From Thermosediminibacter oceani DSM 16646 (GTDB lineage Bacteria > Bacillota > Thermosediminibacteria > Thermosediminibacterales > Thermosediminibacteraceae), in assembly GCF_000144645.1 (NCBI RefSeq), contig NC_014377.1:1488001-1552000 (forward strand): a stretch of DNA of 64,000 bases. The letters run 5' to 3'. How positions within the stretch are numbered: the first letter of the stretch is position 1; each line of letters begins with the position of its first letter. A program made the position numbers and the translations under genes. Below, piece after piece: positions 50,758 to 60,347 of the stretch. The notes under the pieces were generated by a model, which saw nothing but the letters and a program-made list of their open reading frames with translations, was not told the DNA's origin and did not search any database.

Positions 50758-52335
50758 TTAGGCTTTTACGCCTTTTTGTGCTTGGGCTTTTCCGTAATTT
50801 TTCTGAATTGAATAGTAGGATTGGAGGAAGCCCAAGATAAATATTCCTACCAACAACATACGCGCGCCCTGCACCCAGGGTACCAACTGAGGTGTATTTT
50901 CTACAAAACTGGGCACCCATTTGAAGTAACCCTGCTGGATATAGCTTATCGTGCTTAGGATGAGCAATATAGCTGTCGCAACCGGCGTGACGTATTTTAT
51001 CATGAAGCTGAAAATTCCATTGGGCACCTTCCACCAGCTGCCCCTGTTTATTTCTTCCAGACAGTTTTTCGGACCGAACATCCAGCCGGCGACAAGGGCC
51101 TCTAATAAACCTACGACTACCAGCAAGTAAGTTCCTACCCAATTGTCAAGCTCGGTGAGGAACGCCAAATCGCCGGTCTTGGTCAAAATGGGTTCAAGTG
51201 CTGAAGGCAGACCAACAATGATGTAGAGCGCGAAGACCACAAGAGCAGCTGTCTTTCTCTGTACTTTGAGGTCTTCTTCCAGTATTGCTATCAAGTAGTT
51301 GTACATGGCTATGGCCGAAGTGTAACCGGCAAAGAACAGCACCAGGAACCAGAAGGCACCGAAAAATTGGCCAGCCGGCATCATGCGGAACACGTTGGGA
51401 AGGGCGATAAACGAAAGCCCGGGGCCGCCTGCCACACCGTCAGGGCCCAGGAAGGTATACGCTATCGGAATGGCTATGGTGCCTCCCAGGATGACTTCCG
51501 CAAATTCATTGAGGAATATCATCGACGTAGCCGAGAGCACTATATCCTCGTCGGGTTTCATATACGAGGCGTAGTTCTGAATGATACCCATGCCAAGGGA
51601 AAGGGTAAAAAATATTTGGCCCGCTGCAGCCAGTGCTGCTTGCCAGTTAAGGGCCTCCCATTTAGGTGTCCATAAGAAGTCAAGACCTTTTATCGGCGAC
51701 CAGTCAGGGTTTACCGGAGACCCCAGGGTTAACGTTCTTACGATGAGGATTAATCCGAACACGTAAAGGAGCGGCATCATTACTTTAGCCCATGCCTCGA
51801 TACCACCCTGGACACCCCTGCTGAGAGCATACGCTAGGAGTGCAAGTGCTATTACCCAGAACAGTATAGACGTAACCGGATTTTGGATATAGCTTACGAA
51901 AACCTCGGCTGTGGGCTTGGTGGCATCCATGTATCTGCCTGTCAGGGAAAGGTAAGTGTAACCGAGAGTCCAACCGATTATCTGGATGTAATATGAGTTA
52001 ACCAGTGTTGTCACCGCAAAAACCAGCATTCCTATAATAGCGCCCATTATAGCTGCTTTCGTATGACCAATCCTTTCTCTTGCCAGCAGGTAAGTCGAGC
52101 AGCCCATGGTACCGTGACCGTATCTGCCTCCGTAGCGGCCCTGCATCCATTCCACATACATGAGAGGTATACCTATTAGTAAAAGTGAAGCAAAGTAAGG
52201 AATCATGAATGCGCCGCCGCCGTATTTGGCAACCTGGTAGGGGAACCGCCAGAAGTTGCCGAGACCTATGGCATTCCCCGCCATAGCAAGAATGAGTCCG
52301 AGCTTAGTCCCCCAATTCTCTCTGTCTTCCGTCAT
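50758..52335 (-). CDS. metP: Sodium:neurotransmitter symporter family amino acid transporter (MetP-like)
   Basis: A 525-residue LeuT-fold transporter with about twelve helices. The first helix holds the sodium/substrate motif GNAIGLGNFWRFPY (about residues 20-33), and ASLLLIGIPLMYVEW follows. With the small MetS-like protein this is the methionine/alanine import type. The NSS family takes up hydrophobic amino acids with sodium. It lies between the methionine-lyase unit and the branched-chain catabolic operon, so it may supply their substrates. It has its own sigma-A promoter. Confidence 0.9.
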   Translation of the reverse strand: MTEDRENWGTKLGLILAMAGNAIGLGNFWRFPYQVAKYGGGAFMIPYFASLLLIGIPLMYVEWMQGRYGGRYGHGTMGCSTYLLARERIGHTKAAIMGAIIGMLVFAVTTLVNSYYIQIIGWTLGYTYLSLTGRYMDATKPTAEVFVSYIQNPVTSILFWVIALALLAYALSRGVQGGIEAWAKVMMPLLYVFGLILIVRTLTLGSPVNPDWSPIKGLDFLWTPKWEALNWQAALAAAGQIFFTLSLGMGIIQNYASYMKPDEDIVLSATSMIFLNEFAEVILGGTIAIPIAYTFLGPDGVAGGPGLSFIALPNVFRMMPAGQFFGAFWFLVLFFAGYTSAIAMYNYLIAILEEDLKVQRKTAALVVFALYIIVGLPSALEPILTKTGDLAFLTELDNWVGTYLLVVVGLLEALVAGWMFGPKNCLEEINRGSWWKVPNGIFSFMIKYVTPVATAILLILSTISYIQQGYFKWVPSFVENTPQLVPWVQGARMLLVGIFILGFLQSYYSIQKNYGKAQAQKGVKA

Positions 52336-52390
52336 AAAAACCCTCCTTTAATATGTAAATGTATACCAATGTATATTTATAATTTATTAG

Positions 52391-52419
52391 ATTATACATT
52401 AAAGAAATGCAATTTTCAA
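52391..52419 (-). promoter_or_regulatory. Promoter of the metP-metS operon
   Basis: Minus strand -35 TTGAAA (52419-52414), 17-base spacer, -10 TATAAT (52396-52391), about 55 bases before the ATG. AATGTATA repeats lie in the leader. Confidence 0.7.
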
Positions 52420-52488
52420 TATGTTATTCACGTGTTTCAATTATAATATTTTTATAATATTCTGAAAGATTAAGGTAAAAAAATAATG

Positions 52489-53070
52489 TTAACCGTGGAG
52501 CTCCCACCCTCTATTAAAAGCATCTATATTTATTTGGGCGAACCGGACAGGGACTACTTCTTTAATAACTTCCATAAAGGACTGTTTTGACCAGTCCATA
52601 ACCCTGGCCAGGACGCCGACCAGCACCATGTTTTGGGCTCTAACTTCGCCGCATTCCCGCGCTATATTGACAGCATCAACAACTATTGTGTTTTTCACCT
52701 CGGATTTGAGCCTTTCAATGATGTCCGGCGGGTACTCTGCTTTTCCCGTAAGCACCGAAGCCGGCGGCAGTTCCAGGTCGTTTACGATCAGCGTGCCTTC
52801 GGGCGAAAGGTACTCTATATACCTTACCGCCTCGAGCTTCTCGAAGGCCAGGAGCACATCGGCCCCGCCTTTTTCGATGAGGGGAGAGTAGACCCTCTCG
52901 CCGTATCTGATCTGTGTGATCACGCTGCCCCCGCGCTGTGCCATGCCGTGAACTTCTGACATTTTTACATCGTATCCCTGGTTCACGAGCGCTGTTGTTA
53001 TGACTTTGCCCGCCAGAATGTTACCCTGGCCTCCGACTCCGGAAATGAATATGCTCTTTACAGTCATCAC
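52489..53070 (-). CDS. iorB: Indolepyruvate ferredoxin oxidoreductase, beta subunit
   Basis: A 193-residue gamma-domain subunit of the 2-oxoacid:ferredoxin oxidoreductase family. GVGGQGNILAGKVITTALVN is at about residues 11-30, and EVHGMAQRGGSV follows. It works as a complex with IorA to oxidise aryl or branched 2-oxo acids to acyl-CoA, reducing ferredoxin. The ATG overlaps the iorA stop (ATGA), so the subunits are coupled. Last gene of the operon. Confidence 0.95.
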   Translation of the reverse strand: MMTVKSIFISGVGGQGNILAGKVITTALVNQGYDVKMSEVHGMAQRGGSVITQIRYGERVYSPLIEKGGADVLLAFEKLEAVRYIEYLSPEGTLIVNDLELPPASVLTGKAEYPPDIIERLKSEVKNTIVVDAVNIARECGEVRAQNMVLVGVLARVMDWSKQSFMEVIKEVVPVRFAQINIDAFNRGWELHG

Positions 53071-54821
53071 TCATCACCCGCCTTTTCTATTGCACCGAAG
53101 GGGCAGACCTGAACGCATACGGCGCAGCCAACACAGTTTATGGGGTTTATGAATATAACGTCTCCCCTTACCTGTATAGCAGGGCACCCCAACCTTAAAC
53201 ACATCCTGCACCTTCTGCACTTTTCCTCACTTATGGTGTAGAGCCCTTTGGGGCCTTTGCCCTTCAGCAGGGCGCACGCCCTCCTGGTGATGATAACGCT
53301 GGGACCTTCTTTGTACTCCAGGGCCTTTTTCACGGCATCCTTCACGGCCTTAAGGTCGTAGGAGTCCACCACCGATACGTTTTCCACGCCTATGGCCCTG
53401 CAAATAGCTTCAATGGACACTGCGGGAGCCGGTTCTGCCTTGATGTTGTATCCGGTGCCCGGGTGGTGCTGGTGTCCGGTCATGGCGGTGATACTATTGT
53501 CAACAATGATGTTTATTGTATTGCTGCGGTTATACACAGCATCCATCAGGGAAGTAATACCCGAGTGCAGGAATGTGGAGTCGCCTATTACGGTGATGAC
53601 AGTGGCGTCCTTCCCGTTAATCTCGAAGGCCTTCTTGAAACCGTGACCCATGCTTATGCTGGCACCCATGCAGAGGATGCTGTCGATGGACTCCAGAGGA
53701 GGTAGCACTCCCAGGCTGTAGCACCCGATGTCGCTGGTCACCACGGCCTTCATTTTTTTCAGCACGTAGAAAACCCCTCTGTGAGGACATCCCGGGCATA
53801 GCACCGGCGGCCTCGGCGGCACGGAAGTATACTGTTTGAAGGCGGGAGTAACCTTTTCCCCCTTCAGCGCTTCCCTTATGATTTCCGCGCTGAGCTCGCC
53901 GATCTCCGGTATGAGCTCTTTGCCCCTGACCTTGAATCCCATAGCCCTGATTTGGTTTTCCAGATAGGGGTCGAGCTCCTCGACCACGTAGACTTCTTTT
54001 ACCCGGGACACGAAACCGGCGATAAGCTTTTTGGGCAGGGGGAAGGTCATCGTCAGCTTCAAAACGCTTACTTCGTCACCGAAAACCTCTTTGACGTACT
54101 GGTAACTGATGCCGCTGGTGATAATCCCAACCTCGTAACTCTTTCCCCACTCCACCCTGTTGTACGGGAATTTTTCGCTGTATTCTTCCAGGGCTTTAAG
54201 CCGTTCCTTCAGGATTAACCTTCTCTTGCGGGCAAAACCCGGAATCATCGAGAATTTCTCGGGATTTTTTTCATAGGGCTTGATGTCCGCTTGTTGCCTC
54301 TCACCGATCTGGACCACGCCGCGGCTGTGGGATATGCGGGTGGTGGTCCTGAAAAGCACCGGAGTGTCGAACATCTCGCTTATCTTCAGGGCTTCGCCCA
54401 CCAGGTCTTTTGCTTCCTGGCTGTCGGAGGGCTCCAGCATGGGGATTTTGGCAAAGGGTGCAAAATTTCTGTTGTCCTGTTCGTTCTGAGAACTGTGCAT
54501 ACCGGGATCGTCGGCGCTGACTATTACAAGGCCGCCGTTGACGCCGGTATAAGCAAGAGTAAAAAGAGGATCTGCTGCCACGTTCAGGCCCACGTGTTTC
54601 ATGGAAACTATTGCCCGGGCTCCGGCCATAGATGCCCCGGCGGCAGCCTCCAGGGCTACCTTTTCGTTAGGAGCCCATTCCGAATAAATCTCGCTGTATT
54701 TAGCTATATTTTCCAGGATCTCGGTGCTGGGAGTACCGGGATATGCCGATGCAAAGGTAACACCGTACTCGTAAGCACCGCGCGCTATGGCCTCGTTCCC
54801 TGTAAGGAAGACCTTTTTCAC
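53067..54821 (-). CDS. iorA: Indolepyruvate ferredoxin oxidoreductase, alpha subunit
   Basis: A 584-residue TPP and iron-sulfur enzyme. The N-terminal pyrimidine-type domain starts LTGNEAIARGAYEYGVTFAS, with YPGTPSTEI. The TPP-binding part includes GCPHRGVFYVLKK and GDSTFLHSGI...DNSITAMTGHQ. Two 4Fe-4S motifs lie at the C terminus (CRRCRMCLRLGCP and CVGCAVCVQVCP). It converts aryl 2-oxo acids from Phe, Tyr and Trp (and perhaps branched ones) to acyl-CoA, CO2 and reduced ferredoxin. GTG start at 54821 overlaps the ptb stop (GTGA). Confidence 0.95.
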   Translation of the reverse strand: MKKVFLTGNEAIARGAYEYGVTFASAYPGTPSTEILENIAKYSEIYSEWAPNEKVALEAAAGASMAGARAIVSMKHVGLNVAADPLFTLAYTGVNGGLVIVSADDPGMHSSQNEQDNRNFAPFAKIPMLEPSDSQEAKDLVGEALKISEMFDTPVLFRTTTRISHSRGVVQIGERQQADIKPYEKNPEKFSMIPGFARKRRLILKERLKALEEYSEKFPYNRVEWGKSYEVGIITSGISYQYVKEVFGDEVSVLKLTMTFPLPKKLIAGFVSRVKEVYVVEELDPYLENQIRAMGFKVRGKELIPEIGELSAEIIREALKGEKVTPAFKQYTSVPPRPPVLCPGCPHRGVFYVLKKMKAVVTSDIGCYSLGVLPPLESIDSILCMGASISMGHGFKKAFEINGKDATVITVIGDSTFLHSGITSLMDAVYNRSNTINIIVDNSITAMTGHQHHPGTGYNIKAEPAPAVSIEAICRAIGVENVSVVDSYDLKAVKDAVKKALEYKEGPSVIITRRACALLKGKGPKGLYTISEEKCRRCRMCLRLGCPAIQVRGDVIFINPINCVGCAVCVQVCPFGAIEKAGDE

Positions 54822-55726
54822 GATTTCTCACCCCGTTTTATAAGGCATGCAAGAGTAATAGACATTAGCTTTGACACCGGCGAATCCGCTCTAGAAGAAA
54901 GTACTACAGGAGCTTTTGCCCCTACCACTACGCCGGCCATGTGGCCCCCCGCCAGGAAGGTGAGGGATTTGCCCAGGGCATTTCCCGTCTCTATATTGGG
55001 TACAAGGATGAGGTCGGCCTTCCCCGCGACGGGGCTTTTTATGCCTTTATGGGCCGCCGCCTCTTCGCTGACGGCGTTGTCCAGAGCCAGGGGGCCGTCA
55101 ACCAGAGCCCCTCTTATTTGCTTCCTTTCCGCCATTTTGGCCAGGATGGCGGCATCCACGGCCGACTGCATCTTGGTGGAAACGGTTTCCACTGCCGAAA
55201 GAAGCGCCACTTTCGGCTCGCTGTAACCGATTGCCCTTAGCGCGTTGATGGCATTTTGGAGGATTGCGGCCTTTTCTTCCAGAGTGGGCGCGATGTTAAC
55301 GCCGCCGTCGGTTATGAAAAGTATTCTTTCGAAATTGGGTATCTCGAAGGCGGCCAGGTGGCTCAGGAGCATACCGGTCCTAAGCCCGAAATCGGGATTC
55401 AGCACCGCCCTCATGAAGGCCGCCGTGTCCACGAGGCCCTTCATGAGTACATCGGCCCGGTTTTCATAGACCAGTCGCACTCCTACCATAGGCGCTTCCT
55501 TCGCAGGACAATCGATTATTTCTATATTTTCAAGGGAAAAGCCTATTTTAGAAGCTTCCTCCCGGATCTTTTCTTTTTCTCCTACCAGCAACGGTTCTAT
55601 AATACCCTTTTCGTAAGCGTCCTTTACAGCTTCCAGCACGGGGGCATCGGCAGCCTGTACGACGCTGAGCCGAACGGGCGGAAGGTTTTTCAGCCTCTCC
55701 AGCATTTCGCCGAAATTTCTCATCAT
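54818..55726 (-). CDS. ptb: Phosphate butyryltransferase (acyl-CoA phosphotransacylase)
   Basis: A 302-residue cytoplasmic enzyme of the Pta/Ptb family. It swaps CoA for phosphate on butyryl-, isobutyryl-, isovaleryl- or similar acyl-CoA. Family signs: DVLMKGLVDTAAFMRAVLN, FITDGGVNIAPTLEEKA and DGPLALDNAVS. It stands between butyrate kinase and iorA, joined by a 2-base gap and a 4-base overlap. Here it passes acyl groups made by IorAB to the kinase. Confidence 0.95.
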   Translation of the reverse strand: MMRNFGEMLERLKNLPPVRLSVVQAADAPVLEAVKDAYEKGIIEPLLVGEKEKIREEASKIGFSLENIEIIDCPAKEAPMVGVRLVYENRADVLMKGLVDTAAFMRAVLNPDFGLRTGMLLSHLAAFEIPNFERILFITDGGVNIAPTLEEKAAILQNAINALRAIGYSEPKVALLSAVETVSTKMQSAVDAAILAKMAERKQIRGALVDGPLALDNAVSEEAAAHKGIKSPVAGKADLILVPNIETGNALGKSLTFLAGGHMAGVVVGAKAPVVLSSRADSPVSKLMSITLACLIKRGEKS

Positions 55727-55728
55727 TC

Positions 55729-56808
55729 TTATTCACCTCCCCCGTAATCCAGTACCTTCTCGCGCCCGGTCATGACCCTACACGCGGCTTCAGCTAGTGC
55801 CTTCATCTCCTCTTCGCCGGGCACTCTTTCTACAGGGGCTATGAATTTAACCCTGTCGGCTATACATTCGCTGATGTAATCGGATTTGGCTATGCCTCCG
55901 GTAAGAATTATAAAGTCCACATCGCCTTTTAATACCGTCGCCATCTGGCCTATACACTTGGCTATTTGGTAAACCATCGCCTCCAGTATGAGGGCAGCTT
56001 TTTTATCGCCGCTCCTTGTTCTTTCTTCAACTTCTCTTATATCCTTCGTTCCGAGATACGAATATACCCCGCCTTCCTGGATAAGTCTTCTTTTCAGCTC
56101 ATCTTTCGTAAACCTGCCGCTGAAGCAGAGGTCTATCAGCTCTAGGATCGGCAGCCCCCCTGACCTTTCCGGGGAAAAGGGGCCCTCGCAGTTGGCGCTC
56201 TCCACATCTACCATCTGTCCCCTTCTTATGGCACCTATGGAAATCCCGCCGCCCAGGTGAGCCACAATGAAATTGAGCTCACCTGGGTCTTTTCCGAATT
56301 TTTCAGAGACCTTATATATAACCCGTCTGATGTTGAGCGCGTGGGACAGGCTCTTTCTCTCGATTCCGTCGAGCCCCGAAATACGCGCCACATCTTCCAT
56401 TTCATCCACAGAAACCGGGTCGACTATATAAGCCGGGATACCCTTTTCAGCACCGATGCGATGAGCTATAAAAGCAGCCACATTGGAGGCATGCTCTCCG
56501 GCCACGGCATCCTTTAGGTCCTCCAGCATGAGGTCGTTTATGCGGTAGGTGCCTGCTTTGACTGGACGCAAAATGCCACCTCTGGCCACCACCACGTCTA
56601 TTTCATCCAGGCTATAGCCCCTGGCTGCAAGAGCGTTTAATATCGCTTCGTAACGGTAGCCTTCTTGTTCTATGACATTTTTGAATTTCTTCAATTCTTC
56701 ATAATCGTGGACTATATTTTCCGTGAAAACCTCTTCTTCACCGTGAAAAATCGAGATCTTCGTGGATGTGGATCCGGGGTTTATTGCGAGTATCCTAAAC
56801 TTTTCCAT
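55729..56808 (-). CDS. buk: Butyrate / branched-chain fatty acid kinase
   Basis: A 359-residue acetokinase-family enzyme. ILAINPGSTSTKISIF (residues 5-20) is the phosphate-binding start, FIVAHLGGGISIGAI the central motif and FIILTGGIAKSDYI the adenosine part. It makes ATP from acyl phosphate, releasing a free short or branched acid. The start ATG has AGGAGGG upstream. It forms the energy-conserving step of this operon. Confidence 0.95.
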   Translation of the reverse strand: MEKFRILAINPGSTSTKISIFHGEEEVFTENIVHDYEELKKFKNVIEQEGYRYEAILNALAARGYSLDEIDVVVARGGILRPVKAGTYRINDLMLEDLKDAVAGEHASNVAAFIAHRIGAEKGIPAYIVDPVSVDEMEDVARISGLDGIERKSLSHALNIRRVIYKVSEKFGKDPGELNFIVAHLGGGISIGAIRRGQMVDVESANCEGPFSPERSGGLPILELIDLCFSGRFTKDELKRRLIQEGGVYSYLGTKDIREVEERTRSGDKKAALILEAMVYQIAKCIGQMATVLKGDVDFIILTGGIAKSDYISECIADRVKFIAPVERVPGEEEMKALAEAACRVMTGREKVLDYGGGE

Positions 56809-56816
56809 ATGCCCTC

Positions 56817-57908
56817 CTATCTTTTTACATAATTGGTCTTCAGTCTACCTATAACTTCTATGCGCTCTTCGGCAAGCCTGTCAGCAACCTTGTGGGGCGG
56901 TACATTTTGCTCCTTGCTTATGGTAAATATCTTAAGCAGGATATCGTAAATGCCCTTCGCTTTCATCATCACCCGCTCATGCCTCTTTTCGTCATTTTTG
57001 AATTCCAGTTCATCGGCAACCTGGATGAGGCCGCCGGCGTTTATCACGTAATCCGGGGCGTACAGGATTCCCTTTTCATGCAGCGCATCACCGTGTCTGG
57101 GCTCGAGCAGCTGGTTGTTGGCAGCCCCGGCCACGATCCTGCACTTTAACCTGGATATGGTGTCATCGTTGATGATGCCGCCTCTAGCGCATGGAGCGAA
57201 TATGTCGCATTCCACGTCGTATATCTTTTCGGATTCTACTACTTCCACATCCGGGTATTTTTCCTTTACCTTGTTTATATTTTCCTCGCTTATATCGGCA
57301 ATGATTACCTGAGCTCCTTCTTCCTTAAGGTAACCTACCAGCACCCGTCCTACCTTGCCAACGCCCTGGATTGCTACTTTCAGCCCTTTCAGCGAATCGC
57401 TGCCGAATACTATTTTGGCCGCAGCTTTCATGCCATTGTACACGCCGTAGGCGGTGGGAACAGCCGAATTGCCGCTTCCGCCGTATTCCTCGGGCAGGCC
57501 CACCATGTAATCGGATTCGCGGCTGGCATAAACGAAATCCATACCGGTGGTCCCCAAGTCGGTGCCGGTATAGTACCTGCCGCCGAGGGTCTGAACGAAA
57601 CGCCCCAAGGCCCTGAAGAGCGCTTCTGACTTGTCCTTCTTCGGGTCACCGATTATTACCGTCTTACCGCCGCCGAAATTGTTATCCGAGACGGCGCACT
57701 TGTAGGTCATACCTTTTGCCAGGCGCATGGCATCTATCAGAGCTTCGTCTTCGGTTTCGTAAGGCCACATACGGCAGCCTCCGAGGGCTGGGCCCAAAGT
57801 CGTGTCGTGAATGGCTATTATGGCCTTTAGGCCTGTGGTCTTGTCGTAATTGAAGATTATCTGTTCAAAACCGTGTTTCTCCATTTCCTTGAAAATATCT
57901 ATTTTCAC
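56817..57908 (-). CDS. bcd: Leucine (branched-chain amino acid) dehydrogenase
   Basis: A 363-residue NAD-dependent Glu/Leu/Phe/Val dehydrogenase. The substrate domain has GPALGGCRMWPY and LAKGMTYKCAVSDNNFGGGK (catalytic Lys region), and the NAD domain starts VAIQGVGKVGRVLVGYL. It deaminates leucine, valine or isoleucine to the 2-oxo acid. The start is GTG 57908 with AGGGAGGG 7 bases upstream. It is the first gene of bcd-buk-ptb-iorA-iorB, driven by the sigma-54 promoter just upstream. Confidence 0.93.
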   Translation of the reverse strand: MKIDIFKEMEKHGFEQIIFNYDKTTGLKAIIAIHDTTLGPALGGCRMWPYETEDEALIDAMRLAKGMTYKCAVSDNNFGGGKTVIIGDPKKDKSEALFRALGRFVQTLGGRYYTGTDLGTTGMDFVYASRESDYMVGLPEEYGGSGNSAVPTAYGVYNGMKAAAKIVFGSDSLKGLKVAIQGVGKVGRVLVGYLKEEGAQVIIADISEENINKVKEKYPDVEVVESEKIYDVECDIFAPCARGGIINDDTISRLKCRIVAGAANNQLLEPRHGDALHEKGILYAPDYVINAGGLIQVADELEFKNDEKRHERVMMKAKGIYDILLKIFTISKEQNVPPHKVADRLAEERIEVIGRLKTNYVKR

Positions 57909-57949
57909 AGAAAACCCTCCCTAAGTAGAATTTTTCGACATAACTAAAA

Positions 57950-57965
57950 AGCAAGAAAGATGCCA
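57950..57965 (-). promoter_or_regulatory. Sigma-54 promoter of the bcd-buk-ptb-iorAB operon
   Basis: TGGCATCTTTCTTGCT (57965-57950, minus strand) fits TGGCAY-N5-TTGCW with correct GG and GC elements, 42 bases before the bcd start. Confidence 0.88.
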
Positions 57966-57995
57966 CCGCGAAAAAACCTACCGGGAGGGTTCAAT

Positions 57996-58085
57996 TGTGT
58001 ACTTTTGTTCTCTTTATCTGTATACTTTTGTTCGCATCTCTTTAAAATACCCCTGCACCGAAGGTAATGGTGTATACTTTTATTC
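57996..58085 (-). promoter_or_regulatory. Three repeated activator sites of the bcd operon
   Basis: TGTGTACTTTTGTTC (57996-58010), TGTATACTTTTGTTC (58019-58033) and TGTATACTTTTATTC (58071-58085). The three 15-base direct repeats differ by one or two bases and lie 30-135 bases upstream of the sigma-54 promoter. They are likely enhancer sites of the adjacent BkdR-like regulator. Confidence 0.75.
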
Positions 58086-58123
58086 ACGTTTTATTCGAAT
58101 CATCGGATTTATCCTGCAATTTA

Positions 58124-59512
58124 TCAATCTTCCAACAACTTCATTTTCTTGTAAAGGGCTCGCCTGGTTATTCCCAGGTCTTTTGCTATTGCCGTTTTGG
58201 ATTTTTTCTTGTTCAGGAAAAATTTCAGGACTTTCGCTTCGAACTCTCTTTTCACCTGGTCCCAAGTCTTTCCCTTGACGCTGACGACAATATCGCCGTC
58301 GGACAATTGGCGCAAAAAACCGTGATTATCCACCAGATCCGGTAGATGCTCGGGTTTAATCTCCTTTTCGGATATATCCATATTTATCATGGCACGGCTT
58401 ATGATGTTTTCCAATTCTCTCACATTTCCCGGCCAGTCATACGACATAAGAATTTCCAAAGCCTTTTTAGAAATCGAGTTTATACCCCGTCCGTATTTTT
58501 GGTTGTACTTTTTTATTATGCTATTGCAGAGCAGGGGTATATCTTCCTTCCTCTCTCTCAGCGGAGGTATTGTTATCTTGATCACATTCAGGCGATAGTA
58601 CAGGTCCTGCCTGAAATTTCCCCGCCGCACCTCTTCCTCCAGGTCTCTGTTGGTGGCGGCTATAACCCTCACGTCGACTTTCTGGGGTACCGTGCTGCCT
58701 ATCCTGAGCACCTCCTGCTCCTGCAGTACCCTGAGGAGCTTGGCCTGCGCCTGGAGGCTGAATTCGCTGATTTCGTCCAAAAATAAAGTGCCGCCGTCAG
58801 CCTGCTCGAAATATCCCTTTTTACCGTGCCTCAGAGAACCAGTGAAGGCGCCTCCCTCATAACCGAAGAGTTCGCTCTCCACCAGTTCTTTATTTATTGC
58901 AGCGCAGTTTACCCTCACAAACGGCCCTCCGGCCCTGGGGCTCATGTTGTGGATGGCGTGGGCGAAAAGCTCTTTTCCGGTACCGCTTTCTCCCACGAGC
59001 AGCACGGTGGCAGAAACGCCCGCACAGGCTTTCGCCTCTTCCTTAGCCTTCAGGATCTTTTCGCTGTTTCCCAGAATGTCGTCCAGAGTATATTTTGACT
59101 CGAGGCTGCGGAGTATCCTGTTCTTGTGCTCCAGCTCCCTGCTCAACCGCTTTATCTCCGATATGTCGTGCATGACGCCAACGCTCCCCACTAATTCCCC
59201 CTGGATGTAGATGGGTTTGGCGCTGCATAGCACCTCCCTTTTGTCGGGCCCCACCCGCCGCAAGAGGTTTACAAACTCCCTGCCCTCCCGGATGGATTTG
59301 ATGAGCACACTGTCCCTTTCCGCTATATCTATATCGGCCGGCTTTCCAACCACATCCTCATCCGAAAGCCCGCTTAAGTTCTTGTAAGCCTGATTCACCA
59401 TTATGCAGTTCCCGTCCCTGTCAGCCACCATTACGGCATCGGGAATCATTTCGATAATGTTTTTCAGAAGATTTATCACGTATTCCGCTTCACCTTTTAG
59501 AGAGGGAATCAT
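58124..59512 (-). CDS. Sigma-54-dependent activator with PAS domain (BkdR-like)
   Basis: A 462-residue activator. A PAS domain covers about residues 15-125 ([20 protein letters not shown]), AAA+ about 140-375 with [19 protein letters not shown] (sigma-54 contact loop) and [11 protein letters not shown], and a Fis-type HTH at the C terminus ([19 protein letters not shown]). ATG 59512 ([11 protein letters not shown]) is chosen because GGGGGG lies about 8 bases upstream; a longer frame exists. It is directly upstream of the sigma-54 operon and on the same strand, like Bacillus BkdR with its branched-chain operon. Confidence 0.92.
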   Translation of the reverse strand: MIPSLKGEAEYVINLLKNIIEMIPDAVMVADRDGNCIMVNQAYKNLSGLSDEDVVGKPADIDIAERDSVLIKSIREGREFVNLLRRVGPDKREVLCSAKPIYIQGELVGSVGVMHDISEIKRLSRELEHKNRILRSLESKYTLDDILGNSEKILKAKEEAKACAGVSATVLLVGESGTGKELFAHAIHNMSPRAGGPFVRVNCAAINKELVESELFGYEGGAFTGSLRHGKKGYFEQADGGTLFLDEISEFSLQAQAKLLRVLQEQEVLRIGSTVPQKVDVRVIAATNRDLEEEVRRGNFRQDLYYRLNVIKITIPPLRERKEDIPLLCNSIIKKYNQKYGRGINSISKKALEILMSYDWPGNVRELENIISRAMINMDISEKEIKPEHLPDLVDNHGFLRQLSDGDIVVSVKGKTWDQVKREFEAKVLKFFLNKKKSKTAIAKDLGITRRALYKKMKLLED

Positions 59513-59589
59513 CAAAAAGCCCCCCAACAAAGATATTATGTGATATAATAAATTATAACAAAAAATTCGGAAAACCTGGAGGTAATATT

Positions 59590-60285
59590 TTGGCAAACGA
59601 AGTATTTCAAACGCTTATATCCATTGAAAAATGGGCAAACTCCGCCGACATCCCCGCATATACCCGGACCAGGATAAAAAAGGAACTGGAAAAGGCCAAA
59701 GAGCGCTATCGGGATTTCGAACCGGGCGGCATAACAAACGGCGAACAGAAAAGGGTATACGAAGCCCTTGTAAAAAAGGGCGATGATCTGGTCAAAAAGC
59801 TGAAATCCAGAAAAAGCGAAATGAAGGATCCGGTTTATTCCTACCTGCGATACGCCAACGCAGCCTACTTCGATTTCAAGAACGCCCTGGCCCCGCTAAG
59901 TACCGGGATTCGTTTATTCGCCCTTACATCGGCCTTGTTCATAGCTCTTTCGCCTCAATTCCTGGGGGCAGCATTTTCGCTGGTCTTTCTGGTACCCATA
60001 TTCCTGGGACTAAACGCCCTTAAAAAAAGGAGAGCCGTGGGCTACACCCTGGCGATGCTCTTACTGCCCTTGGCTTTCGCGGTGTCGGCCTTGTGGCTGC
60101 GTTTCGGACACAGGGTGATGGTCGACTACCAGGCGGTGCTTTTGGAAACAGTAAAAGCCACGGGAAAATCCCCCGAGGCTGCGCGCCTTTTAATAACGGT
60201 ACCGCCGGTGCTTTCCCTCCTACTGCTTTTTGCCGCAGGTTACATGGCATACCAGCTAACTAAAGCCAAAGATATGCTCATATAG
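59590..60285 (+). CDS. Membrane protein of unknown function
   Basis: A 231-residue protein I do not recognise. Residues 1-95 are helical and charged ([37 protein letters not shown]), and residues about 105-225 hold four membrane helices. The start is TTG 59590 with GGAGGTAAT upstream. It is divergent from the BkdR-like gene and ends at a terminator. The layout suggests a cytoplasmic N-terminal coil with a membrane anchor. Confidence 0.75.
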   Translation: MANEVFQTLISIEKWANSADIPAYTRTRIKKELEKAKERYRDFEPGGITNGEQKRVYEALVKKGDDLVKKLKSRKSEMKDPVYSYLRYANAAYFDFKNALAPLSTGIRLFALTSALFIALSPQFLGAAFSLVFLVPIFLGLNALKKRRAVGYTLAMLLLPLAFAVSALWLRFGHRVMVDYQAVLLETVKATGKSPEAARLLITVPPVLSLLLLFAAGYMAYQLTKAKDMLI

Positions 60286-60310
60286 GCTGAAAACCTCCTT
60301 TAAAAAGCAA

Positions 60311-60340
60311 CAACCCGGGCCCTATGCCCGGGTTGTTTTT
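60311..60340. terminator. Bidirectional terminator
   Basis: CAACCCGGGC-CCTAT-GCCCGGGTTG (60311-60335), T5 after it on the plus strand, and an A-rich stretch before it. It serves the convergent membrane-protein and glnQ genes. Confidence 0.9.
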
Positions 60341-60347
60341 GTATAAA

